Assembly: GCA_964518335.1 (NCBI GenBank)
Contig: CAZFDT010000028.1
Coordinates: 1-59,289 of the forward strand
DNA: 59,289 nucleotides
Direction of reading: 5' to 3'
DNA from: CAZFDT01 sp964518335
GTDB taxonomy: Bacteria > Planctomycetota > Phycisphaerae > Phycisphaerales > Phycisphaeraceae
Part shown: piece by piece, positions 1 through 8,054 of the stretch
Numbering within the stretch: the first letter of the stretch is position 1
Layout of the letters: every line of letters starts with the position of its first letter
Program-made: the position numbers and the translations under genes
The notes under the pieces: model-generated
What the model saw: the letters and a program-made list of their open reading frames with translations, nothing else
Told to the model about the DNA's origin: nothing
Database searches by the model: none

Positions 1-89
1 CGCGTCGCGCCACGCGCCGGCCTCGCCTCGGCCGCAGACGCGAGACGCCACCCCAGCAACACCGCCAGCGCGGCCAGCAGCAAGGGCAT
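1..89 (-). CDS. Partial secreted protein, N-terminal signal peptide only
   Basis: Reading the minus strand from an ATG at 89 gives about 29 residues before the window edge, beginning MPLLLAALAVLLGW and continuing through RLASAAEARPARG. This is a classic Sec signal peptide: a hydrophobic core followed by an Ala-X-Ala-type cleavage region. A GGAG lies 4 nt before the ATG. An in-frame GTG at 104 would add MRRSS, giving a more positive n-region. The mature protein lies outside the window, so function is unknown. The gene diverges from the GH105 gene. Confidence 0.5.
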   Translation of the reverse strand, partial: MPLLLAALAVLLGWRLASAAEARPARGAT

Positions 90-425
90 ACTGCTCCGCC
101 GCACCAACGCACGAGGTGACGACCATGCTCCCCATCGCCCTTCGGCTCAGCGTTCCATGCCTTGCGACCCTGTTGCTGGTCGGGGCTGCGGCAGACCAGC
201 AGCCCGCAAGGCTAGCCGACGATCACGCCGACCAGTACGGACACGCACCAGGCCGTGAATTCCCCCAGGATGTCGGCTGGATCGCCCACACCGGCGGCGG
301 GTCGGGCTATTCTTCGACACTGCAGAACATCCCCGATTCCCGACAATACGCATCTTGCTTGCCTGCCCGCGTTTTTTCGGTGGTTCTGTAGTTGTGATTG
401 CCTGTTTTCTACCAAAGGTGCTTCG
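90..425. other. Divergent intergenic region, no supported gene
   Basis: A short plus-strand frame from an ATG at 125 to 391 begins with a hydrophobic stretch. It has no recognisable domain and no clear ribosome site, so I do not call it. The stretch is expected to carry promoters for the secreted protein to the left and the GH105 gene to the right. I see no convincing -35/-10 pair. Confidence 0.4.
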
Positions 426-1946
426 ATGAGTAGCATGCACCGCCCCGAGATGATTATTCTTGCGCCCGCCCACGAATTGGACAATCGTCCGGTGGCCTGG
501 GCACCTATCGATGCTGCACACCGGCGCGTCGGCGACACCTATTTCAGCGACTGGGTTGAAGAGTTTCTCGACGAAGGCATTTACTTCGATTTCGATGAAC
601 ATCAGCAGCTTCCCGTCGATTTGCCCGCCGACTTGGCGGGGGTGCGCTGCATCGTGATCGATCAGTCACGCCGGGAAGAGTTTCAGTCCGGGAAAAAAGC
701 GGACCGGCTGCTCCAGTTCCGTCAGCTCGGCGGCTACGTGTTCTGGGTTGGTGAACCGCACGGCACCTTGCGGCCCCGCGTGCTTCGGGCCATTCCCACT
801 GCAGGGCTGACGATGCAGCATCCGGAGTTGATCCGCACGTTGCACCATGTTGATGAACAGATGCTGCTTGATTTTTGGAGGCGCACCGCCCGCCAGCAGA
901 TACGCGTTCTGATGGATGCTGACGCCGGCTGGGCGTGGGGCGATCCGGTGCCGAACCATTACTTCTGGCCTATGGAGGCGGCAGCGCAGTATTTCAAAGA
1001 TCCAAGCTGGATGGAGCCTGCCTGGGAAGCCATTGCCGAAGGCCTGGACATGAGCAGATGGTCGGGCGAAATCGCGTGCGGCCGGCGCTTCGCCCTCAAG
1101 TACGCTGAACGTGTGGGTGACAGATCAATCATTGAGCGGATTGTTCACGAAGTGAACGGCACCGGCGGCGGCAAACCTCGGGGCACACTCTGGCGGCTTG
1201 ATGGCGTGACGATCAACATGGATCTGTTCGTTCCTGAAGGCGCAGATCGCGACAATCCGCCCGCCATGGTGCGCGAGAATGCGTGGGTCTGGCCTGAGGT
1301 CACCGGCAACATGGCCGAGAGCCTGAGCTACCTGTCGAAAGCGACGGGCGACATGTCCTTTGTCGACCGCGCTATGCATCAGGTTCGCACGCATCATCAA
1401 TGGTCGTTCAATCCGCGGATTTCACTGTGGCATCACATGGGCCGTCCCACAGGACCTGACATGCGATCGGCCCCCTGGGGTCGGGGCAATGGGTGGATGC
1501 TTTACGGCATTCGCGGGCTTCTGGAAGATCTGCCTGAGAACCATGGGGCGAGAGCGGAACTGGTGAGCATGCTGGCGGCCGCGCTTGAAGGTCTGCTGCG
1601 ATACCAGACGCCAAGCGGCTTGTGGCGCAATGTCCTTGATGCCCGTGAGGACGAAAGCCGAACCGAAACCGCCGGTGCGTGGATGATCGTGAATACCTAC
1701 GCTCGCGCCTACTGGAAAGGCTGGCTGCGCGATCCACGGATCATCGACATGTGCGAAAGGGCGTGGAAAGGGCTTAAGACCAAGATCTGGCGCGGTATTC
1801 CGATCTCGCACTGTAGTGGAACGACCTACCAACTCACACGCCAAGGCTATCTCGAGCGGCCGCACCACCGCTTTCTGGGTTATGCGCCCATGCTCAGTCT
1901 CATCGAGATCCTTCGCATGCGCGAAGCATCACGTCGAGCGGAGTGA
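426..1946 (+). CDS. GH105-like glycosyl hydrolase (unsaturated rhamnogalacturonyl hydrolase family)
   Basis: A 506-residue protein. Residues about 165-500 form the (alpha/alpha)6-barrel of family GH88/GH105, enzymes that remove unsaturated uronic acids from pectin-derived oligosaccharides. The family signatures visible are APWGRGNGW in the middle of the barrel and SRTETAGAWM near the C-terminus, followed by HCSGTTYQ. The first ~150 residues are an extra domain I do not recognise (GGYVFWVGEPHG), making the protein longer than the usual ~370. There is no signal peptide, which suggests a cytoplasmic enzyme. I start at ATG 426 because AAAGGTG precedes it; the open frame continues upstream without family similarity. 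Exact substrate unknown. Confidence 0.75.
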   Translation: MSSMHRPEMIILAPAHELDNRPVAWAPIDAAHRRVGDTYFSDWVEEFLDEGIYFDFDEHQQLPVDLPADLAGVRCIVIDQSRREEFQSGKKADRLLQFRQLGGYVFWVGEPHGTLRPRVLRAIPTAGLTMQHPELIRTLHHVDEQMLLDFWRRTARQQIRVLMDADAGWAWGDPVPNHYFWPMEAAAQYFKDPSWMEPAWEAIAEGLDMSRWSGEIACGRRFALKYAERVGDRSIIERIVHEVNGTGGGKPRGTLWRLDGVTINMDLFVPEGADRDNPPAMVRENAWVWPEVTGNMAESLSYLSKATGDMSFVDRAMHQVRTHHQWSFNPRISLWHHMGRPTGPDMRSAPWGRGNGWMLYGIRGLLEDLPENHGARAELVSMLAAALEGLLRYQTPSGLWRNVLDAREDESRTETAGAWMIVNTYARAYWKGWLRDPRIIDMCERAWKGLKTKIWRGIPISHCSGTTYQLTRQGYLERPHHRFLGYAPMLSLIEILRMREASRRAE

Positions 1947-2254
1947 GATTGGCTTTTCACTCAGGCTGCACTGAACTGATAGGAGATCTCCGTTGAATCG
2001 ATCACACGTCACGGTTCGACCGATGACTCGCGAATCTGTGGGAGCAGCACGGCCAGCGCCGCTGCCAACTCGGCTTGCATCCGCACCAGCCTTCAATATG
2101 GAACGTCCCGGAAGCGATATCCGCCCAGCGCATCACCCGCGCCATCGCGCGCCACGGCTGCGCTACGACGCTTTCGAGATGAGTGTCGAACTCACTCATG
2201 CTCGAACAGGACTGTAGCCTCGGCTGCAGAGGACCAGTGCGCGGCGGACGATGC
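1947..2254. other. Intergenic region without a supported gene
   Basis: Short frames exist on both strands (for example plus 1993-2217 and minus 2002-2199). Their translations are Arg/His-rich, lack ribosome sites and resemble no family, so they look like chance frames in GC-rich DNA. The right end leads into the promoter of the SGNH hydrolase gene. Confidence 0.5.
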
Positions 2255-2260
2255 TACACT
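2255..2260 (+). promoter_or_regulatory. Putative -10 box of the SGNH hydrolase gene
   Basis: TACACT lies 25 nt upstream of the ATG at 2286, with an AGGA ribosome site between. No good -35 is visible 17 nt further up (GACCAG). Confidence 0.35.
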
Positions 2261-2285
2261 ATTTACCCTTCTCAGGAATCACCGT

Positions 2286-2930
2286 ATGCCCTTCGCCGTT
2301 CGTCCCCGTCAGGCCGTTCTCTTCGTCGGCGACTCCATCACCGATTGCGAACGCCGCAGCAACCACGCACCGCTCGGAAACGGCTACGTCCGTATGATCC
2401 ACGAGCTTGTCATCGCGCATCACCCTGCTCACAAGCTCCGCATCATGAACGAGGGCATCAGCGGCAACACCATCCGCGACCTGGCCCAGCGATGGACCGA
2501 CGACGTGATCCGCCACAAGCCCGACTGGCTGAGCGTCAAGATCGGCATCAACGACATCCATCAGTGGCTGCGCAAGACGGAGCGCTCGGTCAGCCCGCGC
2601 GAATTCGCGGAGTTTTACGACCACATTCTCACGCGGGCTCACAAGGAAACGCGCGCCAAGTTCGTTCTCATCGAGCCTTTCTACATCTCGACCGAACGCG
2701 ATCCCAGGTCGTTCCGCGCCGAGGTATTGGCGAACCTGCCCAAGTACGGCCGAGTCGTGCGCACGATGGCGAAGAAGCACAACGGCCGGTTGGTGGCGGC
2801 TCATGCAGCGTTTCAGCGCGCCCTCCAGCACCATGCTCCAGGTGTCTTCTGCCCTGAGCCGGTTCATCCCTTTGCATCAGGCCACCTGGTGATTGCGACA
2901 GAGTGGATGAAAGCAATGGGCGGGATTTAA
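2286..2930 (+). CDS. SGNH/GDSL-family hydrolase
   Basis: A 214-residue SGNH-fold esterase/lipase-like protein without a signal peptide. The blocks appear in order: block I FVGDSITDC (nucleophile Ser, residue ~14), block II Gly in NEGISGNT, block III Asn in KIGINDIHQW, and block V with the catalytic His in CPEPVHPFASGH. In typical members block V reads DxxHP; here the Asp position is Glu (E-P-V-H), a conservative but unusual change. An AGGA ribosome site precedes the ATG. The gene appears to stand alone. Substrate cannot be deduced; relatives act on acetylated sugars or short esters. Confidence 0.85.
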   Translation: MPFAVRPRQAVLFVGDSITDCERRSNHAPLGNGYVRMIHELVIAHHPAHKLRIMNEGISGNTIRDLAQRWTDDVIRHKPDWLSVKIGINDIHQWLRKTERSVSPREFAEFYDHILTRAHKETRAKFVLIEPFYISTERDPRSFRAEVLANLPKYGRVVRTMAKKHNGRLVAAHAAFQRALQHHAPGVFCPEPVHPFASGHLVIATEWMKAMGGI

Positions 2931-2976
2931 TTGTGCAACGTATGAGACCGAGGTGCTCCCAAAACTGGGCGCTGGG

Positions 2977-3162
2977 TTAAGTGACGCTCCACTGCGCATC
3001 GCTGTCGACAACGTCGGTAACGGTATCCGGGTGAAACCTGGCCCATCGTGACCGATCTGTCCATGATTCGGCGTTCGACTCTACTAACCTCAGTTGCACC
3101 TTCATTACCGATGGGTACGCTGCCATCACATACTGGGCCTGTTCGCCGATTGCGCGGCACAT
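2977..3162 (-). CDS. Doubtful small ORF downstream of tRNA-Arg
   Basis: A 61-codon minus-strand frame begins MCRAIGEQAQYVM. It has a balanced, protein-like composition, unlike most chance frames here, and the open frame continues upstream into the tRNA gene. There is no clear ribosome site and no family recognised. It could be a remnant, since tRNA 3' ends are favoured integration sites, or chance. Confidence 0.2.
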   Translation of the reverse strand: MCRAIGEQAQYVMAAYPSVMKVQLRLVESNAESWTDRSRWARFHPDTVTDVVDSDAQWSVT

Positions 3163-3225
3163 GCGACGTTTTTTATCGATCAGCCTCACCAGCTCACGCC
3201 GGACAATATCGCCGACCTGCGGCAA

Positions 3226-3300
3226 TGCGCCCGGTTGGACTCGAACCAACGACCTGCGGTTTAGGAAACCGCCGCTCTATCCAGGCTGAGCTACGGGCGC
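3226..3300 (-). tRNA. tRNA-Arg (anticodon CCT)
   Basis: The 75-nt minus-strand sequence folds as a cloverleaf: acceptor GCGCCCG/CGGGCGC, D arm GCTC/GAGC, anticodon stem GCGGT/ACCGC with loop TTCCTAA, T arm GTTGG/CCAAC with loop TTCGAGT, and discriminator A. The anticodon CCT reads AGG arginine codons. The 3' CCA is not encoded (TTG follows), so it must be added post-transcriptionally. Confidence 0.95.
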
Positions 3301-3347
3301 GGCGCGTGACGCCGGTGGTCATCATAGCCGATCGGGGCGGGGTGGCG

Positions 3348-3659
3348 TCAGGCGGCGAGAGCATAGATATACCAGCGTTGGCGGGCGGCGCGGGCCGAAC
3401 GGGGCTGGCGTTCGCAGTAGAGGGTCATGGTGTGGCCGGTGTCGGTGCGCAGCGTCCACCAGTGGCGGCGGAGGTACATTTCGCCGCTGCCGCCTTCGGG
3501 CGATGAGGTCTTCCACTGCTCGAGCACTTCGACGACGCCGTGCTCGACGCCGCGCCACGTGAAACGTCGCGGCAGGCCCGGCTCGCCGCGCGCCATGGCG
3601 GCGGCGTCGAATGTGCCGGGCGTGGGCGTCAGCGGCTCGCTGATGAACTGATCGCTCAT
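3348..3659 (-). CDS. Small conserved protein, DUF6504-like
   Basis: A 103-residue soluble protein with MSDQFISEPLTPTPGTFDAA at the start and a Trp-rich core (RFTWRG, HWWTLRT, RQRWYIYALAA). This pattern recalls DUF6504-type small cytoplasmic proteins, including versions seen in planctomycetes; function is unknown. Its ATG overlaps the stop of the upstream fumarylacetoacetase-family gene by 4 nt (ATGA), so the two are translationally coupled. The family assignment is from memory of the pattern. Confidence 0.65.
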   Translation of the reverse strand: MSDQFISEPLTPTPGTFDAAAMARGEPGLPRRFTWRGVEHGVVEVLEQWKTSSPEGGSGEMYLRRHWWTLRTDTGHTMTLYCERQPRSARAARQRWYIYALAA

Positions 3660-4321
3660 GCGGCGGTCACGGGGTTGGTGAGTTGGCCGATCTTCTCGAT
3701 CTCGATGGTGACCTCGTCGCCGGGCTTGAGGAACAGCGGCGGCTTGCGTGCCACGCCGACGCCCGCGGGCGTGCCGGTGAGGATCACCGTGTTGGCGGCC
3801 AGGGTCGTGTCGCGGCTGAGGAACGCGATGAGCTGGGCGACGGAGAAGATCATGTCGCTGGTGTGCGAGTCCTGCACGATCTGGCTGTTGAGCGTGGTGG
3901 TGATGCGCAGGGCCTGGGGGTCGCCGATGTGGTCAAGTGCAACGAGCCTGGGACCCAGCGGGCAGAAGGTGTCGAAGCTCTTGCCACGGACCCACTGGCC
4001 GCCGCCGCCGTGCTTTTGCCAGCGTCGTGCGGACACGTCGTTGGCGCAGGTGAAGCCCTTGACGTGGTGGAGGGCGTCGGCCTGGCGGATGTTGCGGCCG
4101 GGCGTGCCGATGACGACCGCCAGCTCGCACTCGAAATCGACCTCGGGCCCGTGCTCGCACGCGGCGGGGATGCGGATGGGCTCGCCCGCGCCGATGGCGG
4201 CGGTGGTGGGCTTCATGAAGACCACGGGCTGCTCGGGCAGGGCCGCCCCGGTCTCCTCGGCGTGCTTGCGGTAGTTGAGGCCGATGCAGAAGATGTTGGC
4301 GGGCTCAATGATGGGGGGCAT
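3656..4321 (-). CDS. Fumarylacetoacetate hydrolase (FAH) family protein
   Basis: A 221-residue single-domain FAH-fold enzyme. Family members hydrolyse or decarboxylate beta-diketo acids, such as oxaloacetate, acylpyruvates and aromatic breakdown intermediates, using a divalent metal. Visible signatures are FCIGLNYRKHAEE at the N-terminus, the acidic metal-binding segment EVDFECELAVVIG, then FTCANDVSAR, the active-site KSFDTFCPLGP and the C-terminal TGTPAGVG with LKPGDEVTIEI. AAGGA precedes the ATG. It is first of a two-gene leftward unit and diverges from accD across a tandem-repeat region. The true substrate is not evident; pyruvate hydrolase or oxaloacetate decarboxylase activities are both possible. 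Confidence 0.88.
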   Translation of the reverse strand: MPPIIEPANIFCIGLNYRKHAEETGAALPEQPVVFMKPTTAAIGAGEPIRIPAACEHGPEVDFECELAVVIGTPGRNIRQADALHHVKGFTCANDVSARRWQKHGGGGQWVRGKSFDTFCPLGPRLVALDHIGDPQALRITTTLNSQIVQDSHTSDMIFSVAQLIAFLSRDTTLAANTVILTGTPAGVGVARKPPLFLKPGDEVTIEIEKIGQLTNPVTAA

Positions 4322-4357
4322 GGGGGGTGTCCTTGGGGGATCGTGGGGGATCAGGAT

Positions 4358-4421
4358 ATCCGGAGCTTCGAAGACTCAGCTCCGGCGTGAGACTCAGCTC
4401 CGGCGTGAGACTCGGCTCCGG
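4358..4421. repeat. Hairpin repeat with 18-bp tandem extension (copy 1)
   Basis: CCGGAGCT (4360-4367) and AGCTCCGG (4378-4385) form a perfect 8-bp stem around a 10-nt loop. The right arm then recurs every 18 bp (4396-4403, and 4414-4421 with one change), as tandem units of AGACTCAGCTCCGGCGTG. A 33-nt block (4358-4390) is identical to 20105-20137. It lies between the divergent FAH and accD genes and has no T-run, so it is not a classical terminator. Confidence 0.85.
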
Positions 4422-4437
4422 GGTGGCGGCCCATTGA

Positions 4438-4443
4438 TATAAT
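4438..4443 (+). promoter_or_regulatory. Putative -10 box of accD
   Basis: A consensus TATAAT lies 44 nt before the preferred accD ATG (4488) and just downstream of the tandem repeat. No clear -35 is visible, because the expected site falls in the repeat's last unit. Confidence 0.5.
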
Positions 4444-4487
4444 CGCCGAGCTTGGCCGCTCACGCCAATCAGGGACGCCGCGCACGC

Positions 4488-5366
4488 ATGGCCGACACAC
4501 CCGCCCAACCCGACACGACCGGCCGGCCGCCGCGGTCCTGGACCCAGGTCGCCGACACCGTCGCCGGCAAGCGCTCCGACGTGCCCGAGGGCCTGTGGAT
4601 GCGCTGCCCCGTGTGCGAGGCGATGCTCTACCGCAAGAACGTCGAGGCCAACCTGCACGTCTGCCCCGAGTGCGATCACCATCAGCGCATCGGCGCCGAC
4701 GAGCGCGTGGCGCAACTGTGCGACCCCGGCGGGTTCGAGCCCCTGTGGGAGGCGCTGCGCCCGACCGACGCGCTGCAGTTCACCGATCGCATCGCCTACA
4801 GCCAGCGCCTCGCCGCCGAGCAGACCAAGAGCGGCCACCCCGACGCCGTCGTCGCCGGCACCGGGTTCGTCAAGGGTCGTCGCGTCGTCCTCGCCTGCAT
4901 GGATCCCCGTTTCATGATGGGCTCGATGGGCAGTGTCGTCGGCGAAAAGATCACCCGTGCCGTCGAGCTGGCCACCGAGCAGGACCTGCCGCTGGTCATC
5001 GTGAGCTGCTCCGGCGGCGCCCGCATGCAGGAAAGCGCCCTGTCCCTCATGCAACTGGCCAAGACCTCCGCTGCACTGGCCCGACTCGACGACGCCGGCG
5101 GACTGTTCATCAGCGTCCTGACCGACCCCACCACCGGCGGCGTCACCGCCAGCTTCGCCATGCTCGGCGACGTCATCCTCGCCGAGCCCAGGGCGCTCAT
5201 CGGGTTTGCCGGGCCCCGCGTCATCGCCAACACGGTTCGCCAGGAATTGCCCGAGGGCTTCCAGACCGCCGAGTTTCTCCTCCAGGCCGGGTTCGTCGAT
5301 CGCGTCGTCCACCGCAAGGACCTGCGCAGCGAGATCAGCCGCATCATTGACTACGCCGGGAAGTGA
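4488..5366 (+). CDS. accD: Acetyl-CoA carboxylase carboxyltransferase subunit beta
   Basis: A 292-residue AccD, the beta half of the carboxyltransferase that makes malonyl-CoA for fatty acid synthesis. The N-terminal zinc ribbon is complete: CPVCEAMLY then CPECDHHQRI (residues ~40-65). The crotonase-fold core has DPRFMMGSMGSVVGEKI, the oxyanion-type VSCSGGARMQESALSLMQ, and LTDPTTGGVTASFAMLGD. The C-terminus is RQELPEGFQTAEFLL. A TTG at 4452 would add 12 residues, but ATG 4488 gives the usual start. It probably forms an operon with the DUF1570 gene 3 nt downstream; accA is not in the window. Confidence 0.95.
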   Translation: MADTPAQPDTTGRPPRSWTQVADTVAGKRSDVPEGLWMRCPVCEAMLYRKNVEANLHVCPECDHHQRIGADERVAQLCDPGGFEPLWEALRPTDALQFTDRIAYSQRLAAEQTKSGHPDAVVAGTGFVKGRRVVLACMDPRFMMGSMGSVVGEKITRAVELATEQDLPLVIVSCSGGARMQESALSLMQLAKTSAALARLDDAGGLFISVLTDPTTGGVTASFAMLGDVILAEPRALIGFAGPRVIANTVRQELPEGFQTAEFLLQAGFVDRVVHRKDLRSEISRIIDYAGK

Positions 5367-5369
5367 ATC

Positions 5370-6563
5370 ATGCCGTTGCACCGCATCGCCTCGTTCTGCG
5401 TGCTGATCTTCCTGCACCTGCCCGCCGCCGCCGACCTCACCACCTACACCAGCCGCGCCTACACCATCCACTCCGACCTGCCCAAGCCTCTCGTCATGGT
5501 CTATGGCGAGCACATGGACAAGGTCTTCGCCGAGTACCAGGCCCGCTTCGCCAGCTTCCGCGGCAAACGCACCGGGCCCATGCCGCTCTACCTCTTCCGC
5601 ACCCAGGACGGCTACATGTCCTTCCTCGCCTCACGCGGCATCAACGCCGCCAACAGCGGCGGCATGTTCTTCGTCCGCGCCAACGGCCAGGGCCTGGCCA
5701 CCTTCGTCGAAGACCATCCCCGCTCCCAGGTCTTCAGCGTCCTCCAGCACGAAGGCTTCCACCAGTTCGCCTACAACTACATCGGCGGCGACCTGCCCGT
5801 CTGGGTCAACGAGGGGCTGGCCCAGTACTTCGAGGACGGCATCATCGTCCGCCAGTCCATGAAACTGGGCATCGCCAACAAGCAACGCATCGACCGCGTC
5901 CGCGCCGCCATCGAGGCCGATGCGGCCATCGACTTCGACCGCCTGCTCACCATCAGCGGCCACGACTGGGGCGCCACCCTCAACCGCGACCCGCGCGAGG
6001 CGGCGCTGCTCTACGCCCAGTCCTGGTCGGTCGTCTATTTCCTCATCCACGGCGAAGGCGGCAAGTTCCGCGGGGCGTTCGAGAAATACCTCCAGAGCGT
6101 CGGCAGCGGACGCGAGTCCGGCCGAGCCTTCCGCGAAGCCTTCGGCTCCAACGACACGGCGCCCTTCAAGCGACGATGGGAACAGTTCGCCCGCCAGCAA
6201 CAGCCCGACGACATCACCACCGCACTGGCGCGCATGGAGTTCCTCAGCACCGGCCTGGCCTTCCTCCACGGCAAGGGCGAGGCCATGCCCAAAGACCTCG
6301 ACGAACTCAAGTCCCGACTCCGCGCCGTCAGCTTCCGCATCACCCGCACCAGCCACGGCATGGCCCAGGAAATGAGCGCCGCCGACGACGACCTGTTCCG
6401 CTACCCGCGCGGCAAGGCCGACCCCATGCCCTTCAAACTCCTCGAAGCCGCCCGCGCCGACCTGCCCCCACGCATCCACGCCCCCGGCCTCAAGCCCGAA
6501 CCCACCCTCGTCTGGGCCAAGGACGACGCCGGCAAACTCACCAGCGAAGTCGAATTCCGCTAA
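5370..6563 (+). CDS. Secreted DUF1570 protein with metallopeptidase-like HExxH motif
   Basis: A 397-residue protein starting 3 nt after accD. Residues 1-21 form a signal peptide (MPLHRIASFCVLIFLHLPAAA). The DUF1570 core at residues ~125-160 has QHEGFHQFAYN (HEGFH, a gluzincin-type HExxH) and a second acidic helix PVWVNEGLAQYFE, the layout of zinc metallopeptidases. This suggests a periplasmic zinc peptidase or a relative, though DUF1570 activity is not established to my knowledge. The C-terminal 100 residues are unrecognised. Co-transcription with accD is likely from spacing but does not imply a shared role. Confidence 0.8.
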   Translation: MPLHRIASFCVLIFLHLPAAADLTTYTSRAYTIHSDLPKPLVMVYGEHMDKVFAEYQARFASFRGKRTGPMPLYLFRTQDGYMSFLASRGINAANSGGMFFVRANGQGLATFVEDHPRSQVFSVLQHEGFHQFAYNYIGGDLPVWVNEGLAQYFEDGIIVRQSMKLGIANKQRIDRVRAAIEADAAIDFDRLLTISGHDWGATLNRDPREAALLYAQSWSVVYFLIHGEGGKFRGAFEKYLQSVGSGRESGRAFREAFGSNDTAPFKRRWEQFARQQQPDDITTALARMEFLSTGLAFLHGKGEAMPKDLDELKSRLRAVSFRITRTSHGMAQEMSAADDDLFRYPRGKADPMPFKLLEAARADLPPRIHAPGLKPEPTLVWAKDDAGKLTSEVEFR

Positions 6564-6610
6564 CTCCCCCCGGAAAGGTCCCCGGAAGTGTCCCCGGAAG
6601 TGCCGAGAAG

Positions 6611-6635
6611 CTGTCCTCCCCCAGGGGGAGGACAG
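6611..6635. repeat. Perfect 12-bp inverted repeat after the DUF1570 gene
   Basis: CTGTCCTCCCCC and GGGGGAGGACAG flank a single base, giving a very stable hairpin about 50 nt after the DUF1570 stop. No T-run follows. It may act as a factor-dependent terminator or mRNA 3' end, or belong to an interspersed palindrome family. The preceding bases carry a short near-duplication (GGTCCCCGGAAGTG and TGTCCCCGGAAGTG). Confidence 0.7.
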
Positions 6636-6740
6636 GCCCAGCCGCGAAGCGGCGCCAGGCCAGGTGAGGGTTCGCCCGACAGCAACTGACATCCGGTTGG
6701 ATTCAATGCGATTCCGATGACCGAGGCTTGGAAAACCCTC

Positions 6741-6819
6741 AACGCCAAGACGACAAGAAAGACTTGAAATCATGGATCTTCATAACCATGGCGTCTTGGC
6801 TCCTTGGCGCCTTGGCGTT
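6741..6819. repeat. Imperfect inverted repeat ending in a T-run
   Basis: AACGCCAAGACG (6741-6752) is complemented by CGTCTTGG (6792-6799) and again by CTTGGCGTT (6811-6819). The right arm is a staggered CTTGGC series (CTTGGCTCCTTGGCGCC) running into GTTTTTC. It could terminate rightward transcription before the membrane protein gene at 6880, or be another palindrome family member. Confidence 0.5.
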
Positions 6820-6879
6820 TTTCAAAGGTCGCTGCAGTAAGATGACTGATCGCCATCGCGGCTGTAGCTGGGGTCTTCC

Positions 6880-7296
6880 ATGCCCAAGCGCCATATCATC
6901 AAGCTCACGTGCGTGGCTTCTTCCGTCATCGTGGCCTTCATGATGGCCAATGTTGCCTGGACCCTCCGCCATTCAGACGCGCGGATCACGGCCTTCGGCT
7001 ACCCGTGGCCGTGCGCCACGTATGACCGCACGCCCAAGCTCAGGCGGACGCCGCTGTGGACCATCGAGGGTTGGAGCTTGGCGGCCAATGTCGGCTTGGC
7101 TCTGCTCGTATCGGTGTCGTCGGCAGTCGCCGTGGGCAGCGTGTTGGGATGGTTTCGCAGGCCGGCCGGCATCTGTCCCGCATGCGGCTATGACGTGCAT
7201 GCCACACTGAACGCAGGTCGCGTGTCATGCCCCGAATGCGGACAGCCCTTACCGAGTGCCTCACGCACAGCCCCCGATGTCACGAAGTGCTCGTGA
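6880..7296 (+). CDS. Membrane protein with C-terminal zinc ribbon
   Basis: A 138-residue protein. There is one membrane segment at residues ~8-30 (TCVASSVIVAFMMANVAWTL) and another at ~72-92 (LAANVGLALLVSVSSAVAVG). A C-terminal zinc ribbon follows: CPACGYDVHA, then CPECGQPLP. The CxxCGYD...CPECG tail on small membrane proteins is common in planctomycetes; its function is unknown. No strong ribosome site is visible, only a GGGG tract about 6 nt before the ATG. No partner genes suggest a role. Confidence 0.65.
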   Translation: MPKRHIIKLTCVASSVIVAFMMANVAWTLRHSDARITAFGYPWPCATYDRTPKLRRTPLWTIEGWSLAANVGLALLVSVSSAVAVGSVLGWFRRPAGICPACGYDVHATLNAGRVSCPECGQPLPSASRTAPDVTKCS

Positions 7297-7433
7297 GTCG
7301 CCACGGCAACGTCATGCGCGCGCGGGCGACGCGCCAACCACGGGAGCCGGATGACCATAGGCATTTCAGGCGTGACATCGTAAACTGCGCAGCCGCGCGA
7401 GCCTGCTTGGCACGATCGAAAGCAAAGCACAGC

Positions 7434-7901
7434 ATGCGGTATTGTGTGCGATTATCGCCTCCGTCGGCACTCACGGTCATATCATTGGTCGCTCTATCTC
7501 TGCTGGCGACATGGCCACTACTCGATCTGACGTACACCGTCATTCGCTACGGCACTGAACTCACTCCAGATAGCGGGGGTTACAACTTCCCGCCACAGGC
7601 TTGCTTCCCACCATTCATTCTTCTTTCAATCCTCGGGCCGTTGACCCTGATCAGTCGCCTGCGCATAGCGGCCATAGTGATATTGGCGATCGTCGGACTC
7701 GCCGTCATGACATCGCTATTCGTGGTCATGTCCGTCCTCGCCGATCTCATCGCTGCCCCACAATCGGCAGATGCGCTGAAACTGTCCGTGCTGGGACTTA
7801 CGGCAGGCATGGTGCTGCCGGCCATACCCATTGCGCGATGGGTACGCGGTCAGCCAACGCCGCGTGACCTGCTCCTGGCCGACCGCCAAAGGCGCACGTG
7901 A
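7434..7901 (+). CDS. Small multi-spanning membrane protein of unknown function
   Basis: From the ATG at 7434 the product is 155 residues with about four hydrophobic segments: SALTVISLVALSLLATWPLL, the PPFILLSILGPLTLI region, AAIVILAIVGLAVMTSLFVV, and VLGLTAGMVLPAIPIARWV. No family is recognised and no ribosome site is convincing. The frame is open upstream to 7227, but that part is Arg/His-rich and unlike a protein. Its spacing from the previous gene does not clearly make an operon. Confidence 0.5.
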   Translation: MRYCVRLSPPSALTVISLVALSLLATWPLLDLTYTVIRYGTELTPDSGGYNFPPQACFPPFILLSILGPLTLISRLRIAAIVILAIVGLAVMTSLFVVMSVLADLIAAPQSADALKLSVLGLTAGMVLPAIPIARWVRGQPTPRDLLLADRQRRT

Positions 7902-8010
7902 CCCGATGCTGCGGCGACGCGCTGATCGGTCGCGCGGGGCGACGGGAATGCCGGCTGGCATTGACGGATGTGGATACACCCTATGGAAAGTCCAGAGCGC
8001 ATGATTACGG

Positions 8011-8016
8011 TACAAT
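8011..8016 (+). promoter_or_regulatory. Putative -10 box upstream of the membrane protein at 8055
   Basis: TACAAT lies 38 nt before the ATG at 8055, which also has GAGG about 6 nt before it. The -35 region (AAGTCC) is poor. Confidence 0.4.
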
Positions 8017-8054
8017 CGCCGTGCGTGCGTTGCACATGACCCGAAGAGGATGAC

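Noticed and set aside
125..391. Short plus-strand ORF with a signal-peptide-like start
   Set aside because: No ribosome site, no domain and a nonsensical second half; it lies in a divergent promoter region.
4358..4421. CRISPR array from the 18-bp tandem units
   Set aside because: Units are contiguous without spacers and too short.
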